Source of the DNA: Natronosalvus hydrolyticus
Lineage (GTDB): Archaea > Halobacteriota > Halobacteria > Halobacteriales > Natrialbaceae
Reading direction: 5' to 3'
Length of the DNA: 64,000 nt
Assembly: GCA_025517525.1 (NCBI GenBank)
Contig: JAOPJZ010000003.1
Location: forward strand, 124,001 to 188,000
Position numbers and translations under genes: made by a program. The stretch's first letter is position 1; the number at the start of each line of letters is the position of its first letter. Below the pieces are notes generated by a model. That model worked only from the letters and a program-made list of their open reading frames with translations. It searched no databases and was not told the origin of the DNA. This document shows, piece by piece, positions 1 through 8,488 of this stretch.

Positions 1-19
1 TCGCTCCCAAACACCCCCA

Positions 20-478
20 ATGACCGACGAGGCGAGGGACCCGCGTGTCATCCGTTCGATCGCCGTCACCGCCGACGACGTGCTCGATGCGTTCGTCTAC
101 ACGCGCGAAAACCCGGCGACTGCAGTCCTGCGCGTGACACCACCGTTTCACGGCCGAATGCGCGCCCGTATCCACGTGTTTCAAATCGACGACTCGAGTG
201 TGACCGGTGCGCTCCACCTCGAGCCAGCCCGATTGCTCGAAGACGAGGTGGTTGCGGCGTATCCGTCGCTCGAGCCAGGTGCGGCGATGGACGAAAGCGA
301 GGGAACGAACGAAGGGGCGACCAAATTCGAGCACTACGCCGACGCCGTCGACGACTGGCGGACCGGTGCCCGAAGTGCTATCATCGACTCGATCTCGCTC
401 GATGAGGATGCAAACGACGACCATCGGGTATCCGTTTCCGTTTTGGACGGCCCCGAGGACGGGCAATCGAGCCAGTAA
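20..478 (+). CDS. Conserved-looking hypothetical protein, 152 aa
   Basis: I do not recognise this family. The product is acidic, has no cysteines, no signal peptide and no membrane segment, so it is probably a soluble cytoplasmic protein. A compact N-terminal half (around residues 10-85, including the stretch FHGRMRARIHVF) looks like an alpha/beta fold. The C-terminal third is rich in Glu, Asp, Ser and Asn and is probably flexible. The ATG at 20 is the first in frame and only 19 bases precede it, so an upstream start outside the window cannot be excluded. The next gene follows on the same strand after 65 bp, so the two may be co-transcribed. Codon use matches the neighbouring genes. Confidence 0.6.
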   Translation: MTDEARDPRVIRSIAVTADDVLDAFVYTRENPATAVLRVTPPFHGRMRARIHVFQIDDSSVTGALHLEPARLLEDEVVAAYPSLEPGAAMDESEGTNEGATKFEHYADAVDDWRTGARSAIIDSISLDEDANDDHRVSVSVLDGPEDGQSSQ

Positions 479-543
479 TAGGTTCGGCCACCGCACCCAT
501 CCGTGACGAAGACGCTTTCCGTCCACACCCACTCGAGTCGAGT

Positions 544-1134
544 GTGAACGGGCCAGCAGACGAACCGAACCCGGAGGAGATGGCGACCGGCCATACTGAG
601 GCCCCCGGCGACACCGAAACGATCGACCACACCGAATCGCCTCGAGTCGAAGTCTACCCCGGTCGCGAGGCCGTCGTCGAGTTCGACCCTGACCTCACCT
701 TCGAGTGCGTCGAGGAGTGTACCTGGTGTTGTCACCACGGCGTCTTACTCTACGATCGGGACCTCCTCGAGTTGGCCCAGCGAGCGAACCTCGCCGAGAC
801 CACGACCCAGTTTCGCGGCGAACCGTTCGTCACCCGCGAGGAGAAACCCCGAGAGGAGCACGTCGGGCCTGACGGCCAGGCCTGTGCCTTTTTGCGCGAG
901 GACGGACTGTGTTCGCTCCATCTCGAGGAAGACTGGAAACCGACCCGCTGTTCGGTGTTCCCCCTGGGCGTCTGGCTCGAAGACGACGGCCTTCACGTCG
1001 ACATTCGGGAGTCCGCACACGAACACTGCAAGGGACTGAACGTGAGCGAACGACGCGTGATCGAGAACCTCGAGGCGTTTTTACCCGAACTGCTGTGGGA
1101 CCTCGAGAACCCCGATAGTGATCGGGTGTTGTGA
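544..1134 (+). CDS. YkgJ-family cysteine-cluster protein
   Basis: This 196-aa protein carries the cysteine pattern of the YkgJ/zinc- or iron-chelating cluster family. FECVEECTWCC lies near residues 57-67, followed by CAFLREDGLCSLH and CSVFP, with a final HxxHC-type ligand group (SAHEHCKG). Family members are thought to bind a metal or Fe-S cluster through these cysteines, but their substrates are mostly unknown. The first 45 residues are acidic and low in complexity, as is common in haloarchaeal N-termini. The start is a GTG at 544, and no ATG upstream in frame precedes the conserved core. It follows the first gene closely on the same strand. The family assignment is secure; the function is not. 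Confidence 0.8.
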   Translation: MNGPADEPNPEEMATGHTEAPGDTETIDHTESPRVEVYPGREAVVEFDPDLTFECVEECTWCCHHGVLLYDRDLLELAQRANLAETTTQFRGEPFVTREEKPREEHVGPDGQACAFLREDGLCSLHLEEDWKPTRCSVFPLGVWLEDDGLHVDIRESAHEHCKGLNVSERRVIENLEAFLPELLWDLENPDSDRVL

Positions 1135-1256
1135 CCCAGAGCGAAATACGGCGGTGAGGCTCTCGTAAATTTCCAAAGTTGTGAGTCGCCTGTACCCGAA
1201 GAGGAGAGGTGCATCAATTGATAGAAACGCTACCGACTCAGTTTCTTGACAACCCC

Positions 1257-1275
1257 CCACGACTGAAGCTCGTGG
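1257..1275. repeat. IS-end-like hairpin, copy 1 (diverged)
   Basis: CCACGA and TCGTGG form a 6-bp stem around a 7-nt loop (CTGAAGC). The downstream bases ACTTTGTCCTC match the flank of the copy at 23188 almost exactly, so homology extends over about 38 nt rather than just the stem. Sequences of the type CCCACGACTTCAGTCGTGG are typical of the right ends of haloarchaeal IS200/IS605-family elements. No transposase gene lies next to it, so I read it as a solo end or decayed remnant between the YkgJ-like gene and the GYD gene. A role as a convergent transcription terminator is the alternative. Confidence 0.55.
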
Positions 1276-1312
1276 ACTTTGTCCTCGAATCTCTGTGGGT
1301 GATGTGTCCTCA

Positions 1313-1606
1313 TTAGGACATGCCGGTGATGACGTCGCGGAATTCGTCCTCGGAGAACGCTTTGAGCGTCTCAGTAGTGACAGCCCCTTCGCTGGCGACA
1401 CCGAGGGCGAATTGCGCCGCTGTCTCGTCGTCCGGAAATTCTGTGATCGCTACGATATCGTATTGCCCCATCGTGAGAAAGAACGTTTTGAATTCTCCGT
1501 TCAGTGAAGCGGCCAGTTCCTTGGCATCATCAAGTCGATCGGGACTGTCCGCGATGTTCTGGACACCGTCTTCGGTATAGCTGGTGAGATGGATGTACGT
1601 TGGCAT
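1313..1606 (-). CDS. GYD domain protein
   Basis: The 97-aa product matches the GYD domain family (PF08734 type). It starts MPTYIHLTSYTEDGVQNI, has the central GQYDIVAITEFPDDETAAQF, and ends with the TTETLKAFSEDEF segment common in this family. These are small ferredoxin-like alpha/beta barrels that form dimers; no biochemical role is established. The protein is complete, with the ATG at 1606. It is convergent with the YkgJ-like gene, and the hairpin remnant at 1257-1275 lies in the gap. A TATA-like GTCGTAAAGG motif lies about 30 bp upstream on the minus strand, consistent with a monocistronic transcript with little or no leader. Confidence 0.85.
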   Translation of the reverse strand: MPTYIHLTSYTEDGVQNIADSPDRLDDAKELAASLNGEFKTFFLTMGQYDIVAITEFPDDETAAQFALGVASEGAVTTETLKAFSEDEFRDVITGMS

Positions 1607-1837
1607 TGGTCTGTCTCGCTTGCTGTGTGTCCTTTACGACACAGTCCTCACGTCCTACTTCTTGGCACAGAGAACACCGCGTTCAAACACGGAACTGTAT
1701 GTGTTAAATGTTACCGTATATCAAACTATTTCGGTTTTCGAATTACTGAACCGCCGGTGACCCAACAGGCTCCTTCCACAAACGATACTGTCTTACCGTC
1801 AATACATTCCGACGGGATCGGCGGCAATTACTGACGG

Positions 1838-2542
1838 CTACCGAGTCGCTTGCTTCCACTCCTTGAGTCCAACTATCTCACCGTCCAGCGCCTCGCCATC
1901 GCACTCGGTCGCCGCCCAGACGAACATCTCGGCGACGGATTCGGGGTCACGGCCCTGCCCACCCGTGAGCTCCGTAGCGAGCTGGCCGGGCTCGAGACAA
2001 CCCACCACGTACTCGGTGTCAGCAGCGAATCCGCGAACCACAGCCTCTGCCCCCGCTTTCGAGATCGCATACGAGCCGTAGCCGGGTTTGGCCTCGCGAG
2101 CGATCTGCCCGGTGGGGACCAGGACGCGAGCCCCCTCGTTCAGATGCGGGAGCGCTTCGGTGATCGTCGCGAAGACGCCTCGAGCGTTCGTCCCCATGTG
2201 ATCGTCGAATCGGCTGTAAGCGTCTTCGTGAGTCGGCGTGTGTCCCGCGTCACCGTGATAGACGCCCGCACAGGCGACGACCACGTCGATGCCGCCCGCC
2301 CCACCGGCCCGGGAGGCCGTTTCCATCAGGCGTTCACAATCGTACTCGTCTCTAACGTCGGTTCGGACCCCGTCGACGGTTGCGTCCTCATGTGTAGACT
2401 CGAGAGTCGAAACCGTCTCGTCGATTTGTGACGCGTCTCGAGCACCGATGACAACCGTCGCACCCGCCGCACAGAACGCCGCCGCAACGGCACCCCCGAT
2501 ACCGCCCGTGCCGCCGGTAATAACGACCGTGGACTCATCCAT
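1838..2542 (-). CDS. Short-chain dehydrogenase/reductase
   Basis: This 234-aa protein is a classical SDR oxidoreductase that binds NAD(P)H through an N-terminal Rossmann fold. It has the TGxxxGxG cofactor motif (GGTGGIGGA) within the first 20 residues, the structural CAGVYHG (NAG-like) segment, and the catalytic YGSYAISK (YxxxK). I start it at the ATG at 2542, because the open frame upstream begins only at a TTG and would add ten residues before the Rossmann strand. The substrate cannot be told from sequence. It is divergent from crtD, whose TATA box lies in the shared 132-bp region, but nothing ties it to carotenoid synthesis. About 230 bp with no gene separates it from the GYD gene. Confidence 0.85.
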   Translation of the reverse strand: MDESTVVITGGTGGIGGAVAAAFCAAGATVVIGARDASQIDETVSTLESTHEDATVDGVRTDVRDEYDCERLMETASRAGGAGGIDVVVACAGVYHGDAGHTPTHEDAYSRFDDHMGTNARGVFATITEALPHLNEGARVLVPTGQIAREAKPGYGSYAISKAGAEAVVRGFAADTEYVVGCLEPGQLATELTGGQGRDPESVAEMFVWAATECDGEALDGEIVGLKEWKQATR

Positions 2543-2644
2543 GCGGTCCGCTACGAGCGGGACGGATACCAACCCACCGAAACCGGTGGTAGGCTACCGG
2601 TTCCGCGCTGAAGACCACGAAACCCTACCTGTGTATGAAACACG

Positions 2645-2650
2645 TTTATC
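2645..2650 (+). promoter_or_regulatory. TATA box of the crtD operon
   Basis: TTTATC at 2645-2650 is centred 27 nt upstream of the crtD ATG at 2675. That is the standard archaeal TATA-to-start distance, so the mRNA is predicted to begin at or next to the ATG (leaderless). The nearby region ACACG could serve as the BRE. The prediction rests on spacing and composition only. Confidence 0.55.
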
Positions 2651-2674
2651 ATCCAGCCGATACCACACTCTGTC

Positions 2675-4156
2675 ATGCAATCGTTGGCAGGAGAGTCGGT
2701 CGTCGTGATCGGTGCCGGAATTGGTGGGTTATCGACGGCCTGTTATCTCGCCGACGCGGAGGCGGACGTCCACGTCATCGAGAAAAACGAACAACTCGGC
2801 GGTCGAGCAAGCCGTCTCGAGGCCGAGGGCTTTACCTTTGATATGGGTCCCTCGTGGTATCTAATGCCCGATGTCTTCGAGCGGTTTTTCGGCCACTTCG
2901 ACCGAACGCCGACCGACTACTACGACCTGACGCATCTGGACCCCCACTACCGAATCTTCTTCAAAGACGGTGACGAGGTCGATATCACGCCCGACCTCGA
3001 GCGTACCAAGGATCTCTTCGAGACCTACGAAGCGGGTGCCGGCGAAGCGCTGGAACGCTACCTCGAGAAGTCAAAGGAGAACTACGAGGTCGGCATGGAA
3101 CACTTCGTCTACGAGGACCGCGAGCGACTGCGCGATTACCTCGACCTGGACGTCGCCAGACAGGCCCGTGGGCTCTCGCTGCTGGGGTCGATGCAAGGCC
3201 ACGTCGAGAAGTACTTCGATCACCCGAAACTCCAGCAGATCATGCAGTACACGCTGGTGTTTCTTGGCGGGTCGCCCCGAAACACCCCGGCGCTGTACAA
3301 TCTCATGAGTCACGTCGATTTCAACCTCGGCGTCTGGTATCCCGAGAACGGACTGGGCGGCGTCATCGACGGCATCGCCGATGTAGGGAGCGAACTCGGC
3401 GTCACCTACGATACGGACCGTCCCGCCACGGCGATCAAGGGACGAGAGGGGGCGTTCCTCGTCGAAACCCCCGACGAGCCGCTCCGGGCCGACCTCGTGG
3501 TGAGTAACGCCGATTACGCCCACACCGAACAGGAACTGCTGACGCCCGAGCGCCGGGGCTACGACGCCGACTACTGGGAATCACGAACCTACGCCCCCTC
3601 CGCGTTTTTACTCTACATGGGCGTCGAGGGCGACGTTCCCGAACTCGCTCATCACACCCTGGTGCTCCCGACCGACTGGGAGGAACACTTCGAGCAGATA
3701 TTCGACGACCCTGCCTGGCCTGACGACCCCGCCTACTACCTCTGTGTCCCCTCCAAAACCGACGACACTGTCGCCCCCGAGGGCCACAGCAACCTGTTCG
3801 TCCTCGTCCCTATCGCCGCCGGCCTCGAGGACACCCCCGAACTGCGCGAGTCCTACCGCGACCTCGTCCTGTCCGATATCGCCGACCACACCGGAACCGA
3901 CCTCCGCGACCGCATCGTCTACGAGAAGTCCTTCTGCGTCGAGGACTTCGCCGACCGCTACAACAGCTACGCGGGCACGGCACTGGGCATGGCACACACC
4001 CTCCGCCAGACATCGCTGTTCCGCCCGCCACACCGCTCAAAAGCCGTCGACGGACTCTATTTTACCGGCTCGTACACCACCCCCGGCATCGGCGTCCCGA
4101 TGTGTCTCATCAGCGGCGAACTGACCGCCGAAAAGGTGTTCGAAGACCACGGCTGA
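2675..4156 (+). CDS. crtD: CrtD-type carotenoid 3,4-desaturase (CrtI superfamily)
   Basis: The 493-aa protein is a CrtI-type FAD-dependent carotenoid desaturase. The dinucleotide-binding motif VVVIGAGIGGLS lies at residues 9-20 and is followed by the EKNEQLGGRAS segment. The C-terminal FAD-contact region reads FTGSYTTPGIGVPMCLISGE. Phytoene desaturase and carotenoid 3,4-desaturase are hard to separate by motif. I call CrtD because it sits directly upstream of lyeJ and cruF, the arrangement described for bacterioruberin synthesis in Haloarcula japonica, where CrtD introduces the 3,4 double bonds during C50 formation. It acts at the membrane on lipophilic carotenoids. A leaderless start at 2675 is supported by the TATA box at 2645. 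The alternative is CrtI phytoene desaturase. Confidence 0.8.
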   Translation: MQSLAGESVVVIGAGIGGLSTACYLADAEADVHVIEKNEQLGGRASRLEAEGFTFDMGPSWYLMPDVFERFFGHFDRTPTDYYDLTHLDPHYRIFFKDGDEVDITPDLERTKDLFETYEAGAGEALERYLEKSKENYEVGMEHFVYEDRERLRDYLDLDVARQARGLSLLGSMQGHVEKYFDHPKLQQIMQYTLVFLGGSPRNTPALYNLMSHVDFNLGVWYPENGLGGVIDGIADVGSELGVTYDTDRPATAIKGREGAFLVETPDEPLRADLVVSNADYAHTEQELLTPERRGYDADYWESRTYAPSAFLLYMGVEGDVPELAHHTLVLPTDWEEHFEQIFDDPAWPDDPAYYLCVPSKTDDTVAPEGHSNLFVLVPIAAGLEDTPELRESYRDLVLSDIADHTGTDLRDRIVYEKSFCVEDFADRYNSYAGTALGMAHTLRQTSLFRPPHRSKAVDGLYFTGSYTTPGIGVPMCLISGELTAEKVFEDHG

Positions 4157-4181
4157 TTACAGGATGTATCGATATTGGCTC

Positions 4182-4262
4182 GAGGCAGCACCGCTCGCAC
4201 ACTCCCTGGAGGTAACACCGCGTGCGCACTCCGTCGAGGCAACACTGCCTGGACACGCACCG
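4182..4262. repeat. Three tandem 27-bp repeats before lyeJ
   Basis: Three head-to-tail imperfect 27-bp units start at 4182, 4209 and 4236, each opening GAGG(C/T)A(A/G)CAC. A degenerate fourth unit runs into the lyeJ start. They fill most of the 129-bp gap between crtD and lyeJ. They stay open in the lyeJ frame and would encode a 9-residue repeat of the type GNTAxxxRx if translation began upstream. I regard them as non-coding leader because LyeJ homologues begin near the ATG at 4286. Confidence 0.7.
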
Positions 4263-4285
4263 CAGGAAACGCAACGGGTGCAACG

Positions 4286-5158
4286 ATGACCGCGAACAGT
4301 CACACGACCCACGATGGGAGCGCCCTCGAGCACCTGTCGTATCTGTTCACACTCTCGAGGCCACGCTTTTGGCTGTATCTCGCCGGTCCTGTGCTGGTCG
4401 GCGTCGCCTACGCGGCCGAGACGACGGCCGAGTTGTTTGCCCCGGCAGCCGTCGTGCTGTTCGTGTACTTCCTCCTCCCCGCGAACGTATTTCTGTATGG
4501 GATTAACGACATCTACGACCGGGAAATCGACCGCGAGAATCCGAAAAAAGACGACCGGGAAGCTCGCTACGAGGGTCAGCGATTCGTGCCCGCAGTCGTC
4601 GCCTGCTGTGCGGTAGCCCCGTTGGCGCTGCTCCCGTGGCTGCCGTCGGTCACCTGGCCCTGGCTCGCGCTCTTTCTCGTGCTGGGAGCGAGCTACAGCG
4701 CCCCACCGCTTCGGTTCAAGACGACACCGATACTCGATTCCGTCTCGAACGGGCTGTACGTCACGCCCGGTATCGCTGCGTACGCGGCTATCGCGGGGGC
4801 GAACCCCCCACTCGTCGCTATCGCGGGCGCGTGGCTGTGGGCGATGGGGATGCACACGTTCTCCGCGATACCCGACATCGACCCCGACCGTCGCGCCGGT
4901 ATCCCAACCACGGCCACCTTCCTCGGTGAAGGACGAACCGAAGCCTACTGCGGTGCTGTGTGGCTCGCGGCCGCCATCGCCTTTGGCGTACTCGACTATC
5001 GACTTGGCCTCGTGATGGCCGTCTATCCGCTCCTCATTGCCGCCATCGCGACCTCGAGCGTCGACGTCGCTCGAGCCTACTGGTGGTTCCCGGCCATCAA
5101 CACCGTCGTCGGCGCGACGTTGACGATGGGCGGTCTCTGGATGGTGGTGCATGGATGA
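4286..5158 (+). CDS. lyeJ: Lycopene elongase / 1,2-hydratase (UbiA family)
   Basis: The 290-aa integral membrane protein belongs to the UbiA prenyltransferase family. Its first Asp-rich motif reads NDIYDREIDRENPKKDD (about residues 73-90) and its second reads PDIDPDRRAGIP (about 195-206), as expected for Mg-diphosphate binding. It has seven to nine hydrophobic segments. In haloarchaea, LyeJ adds C5 units from DMAPP to lycopene and hydrates the ends on the way to bacterioruberin. The placement between crtD and cruF supports that role over menaquinone or archaeol prenylation. I chose the ATG at 4286. An open frame extends further upstream through the tandem 27-bp repeats, but that segment has no hydrophobic or conserved character. 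Confidence 0.85.
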   Translation: MTANSHTTHDGSALEHLSYLFTLSRPRFWLYLAGPVLVGVAYAAETTAELFAPAAVVLFVYFLLPANVFLYGINDIYDREIDRENPKKDDREARYEGQRFVPAVVACCAVAPLALLPWLPSVTWPWLALFLVLGASYSAPPLRFKTTPILDSVSNGLYVTPGIAAYAAIAGANPPLVAIAGAWLWAMGMHTFSAIPDIDPDRRAGIPTTATFLGEGRTEAYCGAVWLAAAIAFGVLDYRLGLVMAVYPLLIAAIATSSVDVARAYWWFPAINTVVGATLTMGGLWMVVHG

Positions 5159-5223
5159 CACGGGCGACCGCACAGCCAACGATGGTACGAACAACGCACA
5201 CGGACCGAAACACGGGTAACCGT

Positions 5224-5237
5224 TCAGGTGAACCTGA
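5224..5237. promoter_or_regulatory. Palindrome over the likely cruF ribosome-binding region
   Basis: TCAGGT-GA-ACCTGA is a perfect 6-bp inverted repeat ending 6 bp before the cruF ATG. It contains the only Shine-Dalgarno-like sequence (AGGTGA) in the 85-bp lyeJ-cruF gap. If folded in mRNA it could mask that site; if bound as DNA it could be an operator. Either reading is inference from position. Confidence 0.35.
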
Positions 5238-5243
5238 CAGCCA

Positions 5244-6125
5244 ATGACAGCGACGAGCGGGCGATCCGGACGAATCGATAGAGCGGCCGTCCAGACCCGT
5301 TTCGAGACCGTCATCAGCGAGAATCGTTTCACCATCGCCGTCGTCTTCCCGGTCATCGGCGCGCTCACGCTGGTCGGAAGCGCCGAAGGCCTGCTTCCGG
5401 CCCCGCTCGAGTACAATCCACTCCTGATCCTCTTTGGGACGCTAGTGATGCGCTCGCCGCTAGTCGTCGGGTTGCTCCCGAAAATCGGCTGGTGGGCGCT
5501 TGGCTGTCTCGGGCTCCTGACGGCGTACACCTATGCCATCGAAATCGTCGGCATCCGGACCGACTGGCCTTACGGTGCCTTCGAGTACACCATCCAGCTC
5601 GGCCCGATGCTGTTCGGCGAGGTGCCACTGGCGCTGCCGTTGTTTTTCATCCCGCTGGTGCTCAACGCTTACCTGCTCACGCTGCTCGTGTTGGGCTCGT
5701 GGGCGGCCAACCCCGTCTTTCGACTCACCGCAGCCATCGCCGCTGTCGTCGCCATCGACCTCGTGCTCGACCCCGCCGCCGTTGCCGTCGGCTTCTGGGC
5801 GTTCGATAGCGGCGTCTACTACGGCGTCCCCGTCTCGAACTACGTCGGCTGGGTCATTTCGGGCACCGTCGCCATCGTGCTCGTCGATCTGGCATTCGAC
5901 CGCGAGACCCTCCTCGAGCGCGTTCGCGAGTGCACGTTCATCCTCGACGACCTGGTCAGCTTCGTCCTGCTCTGGGGGTCGATCAACCTGCTGTATGGCA
6001 ACTGGATCGCGGCCGCCGTCGCCGGGGTCTTCTGTCTCGGCCTGTTCAGCACGGACCGCTACGACCTCGAGTTAGTCGTCGATGCCGTGCCGGAACCGCT
6101 CCGAACTCGAATCGGAAACCGGTAA
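5244..6125 (+). CDS. cruF: CruF-type bisanhydrobacterioruberin hydratase
   Basis: This 293-aa polytopic membrane protein belongs to the carotenoid biosynthesis family that includes CruF (PF04240 type). It has about seven hydrophobic helices. The signature region TAYTYAIEIVGIRTDWPYGAFEY lies near residues 94-116, and GVPVSNYVGWVISG is the conserved late segment. In haloarchaea, CruF hydrates the terminal double bonds of bisanhydrobacterioruberin to give bacterioruberin, the last step of the C50 pathway. It is the third gene of the crtD-lyeJ-cruF block, 85 bp downstream of lyeJ, and probably part of the same transcript. The 146 bp beyond it is AT-rich and leads to convergent crtB; I see no gene there. 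Confidence 0.85.
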   Translation: MTATSGRSGRIDRAAVQTRFETVISENRFTIAVVFPVIGALTLVGSAEGLLPAPLEYNPLLILFGTLVMRSPLVVGLLPKIGWWALGCLGLLTAYTYAIEIVGIRTDWPYGAFEYTIQLGPMLFGEVPLALPLFFIPLVLNAYLLTLLVLGSWAANPVFRLTAAIAAVVAIDLVLDPAAVAVGFWAFDSGVYYGVPVSNYVGWVISGTVAIVLVDLAFDRETLLERVRECTFILDDLVSFVLLWGSINLLYGNWIAAAVAGVFCLGLFSTDRYDLELVVDAVPEPLRTRIGNR

Positions 6126-6271
6126 GGAAATGCCACCGTCCAACTTGCTATAAATAAGATATTTACTGCATATGGTATCTGTATCGATATAATTCATTTA
6201 CAATAGTAAACAAATCCTGAACCCATAGCTATTCTCGAGGGACGAATTCGAGTGGGGAACCTCGAGGACAG

Positions 6272-7222
6272 CTATCGCGTTGGCACGCGGTCGCCAGGGC
6301 CGATATCGGTCTGTCGCCGTTCGGCGCTGGGGACGGCAGAAACTCGGCGGAAGACAGCTTCGGGATCACGGTTCCAGTGCCAGTGCCAGCGCGTTTTCGC
6401 GACACACCAGAGTTTTCGAGCCGTCGACAGCGATGGTTCGTTTGTGAGCACGTCGTAGCCGTTGTGGCGGATGAGTGCGTGATGTTCGGCGTACAACACC
6501 GATGCCAGTAAGACCGGGAGCTGGCAGTCCTCAGGAAGATATCTGATGCCGGCAACCCCTTCACGGTACAACGATTCTGTCCGTGAGAGTTCTTCGGCCA
6601 TCGCCGTCGCGAAGCGCTCGCTCATCTCGAAGTTTCGAACGTGCTCTTCGGTGACCCCGTGGTCTTCGAGCGTCTCGAGGGGAAGGTAGATTCGATCGCG
6701 TTCGATGACGTCCTCGCGAACGTCACGCAGGAAATTCGTCATCTGGAACGCTTCGCCGAGTTTGATGGCGTGGGGCAGCGCTGCGTCGCGGTCGTCGGCC
6801 TCCATAATCGCCGTCATCATCACGCCAACGGCCGCCGCAGAGCCGCGCATATACTCCTCGAGAGCCTCGTAGGTTTCATACCGATCCGTGTCGATATCGG
6901 TTTTCATCGCGTCGATAAACTTGTTGACCTCGTGATCGTCGATGTCGTAGCGTTCCCGGACCGTACAAAACGCCTGCAACACCGGGTCGTCAGTCGGTTC
7001 GTTGCCGAGGGCCTGCTCGCGCAGCGTCTCGAGGCGGTTGGCCTGCTCGGCGGGTGGCGTATCGCCGGCGTCGTCGACGACTTCGTCTGCGATACGGAAA
7101 AAGCCATACAGTACGTGGGTTGGGTCGCGAACTCGTTTCGGGAGGAAACGGGTTGCGAGATAAAACGTCTTGCCAGTGCGCCGTTGAATCTCCTTGCCCG
7201 CATGTACGTGTTCTTGTTCCAT
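6272..7222 (-). CDS. crtB: Phytoene synthase
   Basis: The 316-aa enzyme condenses two geranylgeranyl diphosphates to phytoene, the first committed carotenoid step. Both Asp-rich substrate motifs of the squalene/phytoene synthase family are visible: ADEVVDDAGD near residue 45 and NFLRDVREDVIERDR near residue 170. The YGFFRIADE and YLPLETL segments are also typical. I start it at the ATG at 7222, which places RRTGKTFYLATR at the usual N-terminal position; an in-frame ATG four codons upstream (7234) is possible. It is convergent with cruF, so the pathway's first and last genes meet tail to tail. A TATA box lies at 7279-7288. Confidence 0.9.
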   Translation of the reverse strand: MEQEHVHAGKEIQRRTGKTFYLATRFLPKRVRDPTHVLYGFFRIADEVVDDAGDTPPAEQANRLETLREQALGNEPTDDPVLQAFCTVRERYDIDDHEVNKFIDAMKTDIDTDRYETYEALEEYMRGSAAAVGVMMTAIMEADDRDAALPHAIKLGEAFQMTNFLRDVREDVIERDRIYLPLETLEDHGVTEEHVRNFEMSERFATAMAEELSRTESLYREGVAGIRYLPEDCQLPVLLASVLYAEHHALIRHNGYDVLTNEPSLSTARKLWCVAKTRWHWHWNRDPEAVFRRVSAVPSAERRQTDIGPGDRVPTR

Positions 7223-7278
7223 AATCACCCTCATCGACCGTAGCGGCGACGACTGAGTGTATCTGTGTTGGTCAGATA

Positions 7279-7288
7279 ACTATAAAAA
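7279..7288 (-). promoter_or_regulatory. TATA box of crtB
   Basis: On the minus strand the sequence reads TTTTTTATAG, the clearest AT-rich box in the 242-bp region between crtB and the divergent lipoprotein gene. It would place transcription initiation about 25-35 nt before the crtB start, implying a short leader. Confidence 0.5.
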
Positions 7289-7464
7289 AGATATCCCTCA
7301 CCAGGCTGGTTTACGCTCTCGATTTTGCCACGTACAACCGGGCTGATAGAGTGCTGGGACTGGAGTGTCGGCCGTGTCTCGAGGGTTGCGTCACGCCATT
7401 TATCGATCCGAGTCCAATCTGTCCCCGTTGAGAACAATACTGAAGAAAGTATTTATCGGAAGAC

Positions 7465-8460
7465 ATGAAATACGCGATTGTGACACAACGCGCCCTCCTC
7501 ATCGCCCTCCCTGTCGTCCTGTTGGTCACGCTGGCCGGTTGCAGTAGTCTCGCTGCAGACCCGTTCGACACCGACGTCGACCGTGATCGCTACACCGTCG
7601 ACGCCCCGCTCGACCCGGACGAAATAACCGATGCGCACGAGCCGACCGACACTGACGAGTTGTTACCCGGCCTGCCAGCCGACGAGACCGACGAAATCGA
7701 CACGGGAATGCTCAGGCAAGAACACCGAAATGCATTGGGCAACCAGTCACGGACCTATTACTTCGAGAGCGAAACCATCCTCGAGAACGGGACGACACTC
7801 GTCAACAATTCCGCGGAACTCGGACACGACCCGACGACGAACGCCTATCACTTGACAGAACAGCTTACCGGCAGTGAATCGACCTGGCGCGGGTTTGGCG
7901 ACGATTTCGAACCGCCACTACGGGTTGAGAAATGGGATCCGGGCGATGCTGACGCATTTGGACGCTACGAACACGCAAACGGCTCAGTGCAGTACGAAGC
8001 GAACGATAGGGGGTTCGTCGGCTACTATTCGCCGACCACAAACCTCCTCCATCGGGCTGAAGCGTACGATATCGAGGTGTACGACGCCGACCAGCGCTAC
8101 TACAGACTGCATTCGACGACCCCTCGTGAGAACGACAGAGATCTCTACGTCGAGGACACGTTCGAAGCGGAAGTGATTCTCGACGAAGATGGCGTCATCG
8201 TCTATGCGAAAATCGAGGGCGAACTCGATATGGCGGCAGTGTCGGACACAGGTGACGTGGACAACGGTACGGCGACGTACACAGAGGTCGCGACTATCAC
8301 CGGTATCGGAGAGACGACTCTCGAGGAGCCTGCCTGGCTCGAGGAAGCACGTGAAGCAACCGAGAAAGAGGATGCTGAAACTGAAAGCAAGTCGGAAGCA
8401 ACCGAAATCGTCGAAATCGATGATGACGTTGACCTCGATGTGGTAGAATCTGAAGAATAA
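7465..8460 (+). CDS. Haloarchaeal secreted lipoprotein, 331 aa
   Basis: The N-terminus is a lipoprotein signal: MKYAIVTQR, a hydrophobic core of about 15 residues, and the lipobox LAGC at about residues 22-25. The mature protein would therefore be lipid-anchored on the outer face of the cell membrane. The body (about residues 80-280) has alternating beta-type sequence with many aromatic pairs such as YYFESETILENGT and YYRLHSTTP. It resembles the outer-membrane-lipoprotein-like (LolA/LppX-type) folds common in haloarchaeal lipoproteins, but I cannot name a family. The last 50 residues are a highly charged Glu/Lys/Asp tail. It stands alone, divergent from crtB and convergent with the next gene. 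Confidence 0.7.
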   Translation: MKYAIVTQRALLIALPVVLLVTLAGCSSLAADPFDTDVDRDRYTVDAPLDPDEITDAHEPTDTDELLPGLPADETDEIDTGMLRQEHRNALGNQSRTYYFESETILENGTTLVNNSAELGHDPTTNAYHLTEQLTGSESTWRGFGDDFEPPLRVEKWDPGDADAFGRYEHANGSVQYEANDRGFVGYYSPTTNLLHRAEAYDIEVYDADQRYYRLHSTTPRENDRDLYVEDTFEAEVILDEDGVIVYAKIEGELDMAAVSDTGDVDNGTATYTEVATITGIGETTLEEPAWLEEAREATEKEDAETESKSEATEIVEIDDDVDLDVVESEE

Positions 8461-8488
8461 TTGGACAGCGTGAACTGCACTGAACGGC

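Noticed and set aside
4157..5530. 457-aa minus-strand open frame across lyeJ and cruF
   Set aside because: It is antisense to two confidently assigned membrane protein genes and reads as low-complexity Arg/Gly/His sequence, the usual shadow in high-GC DNA.
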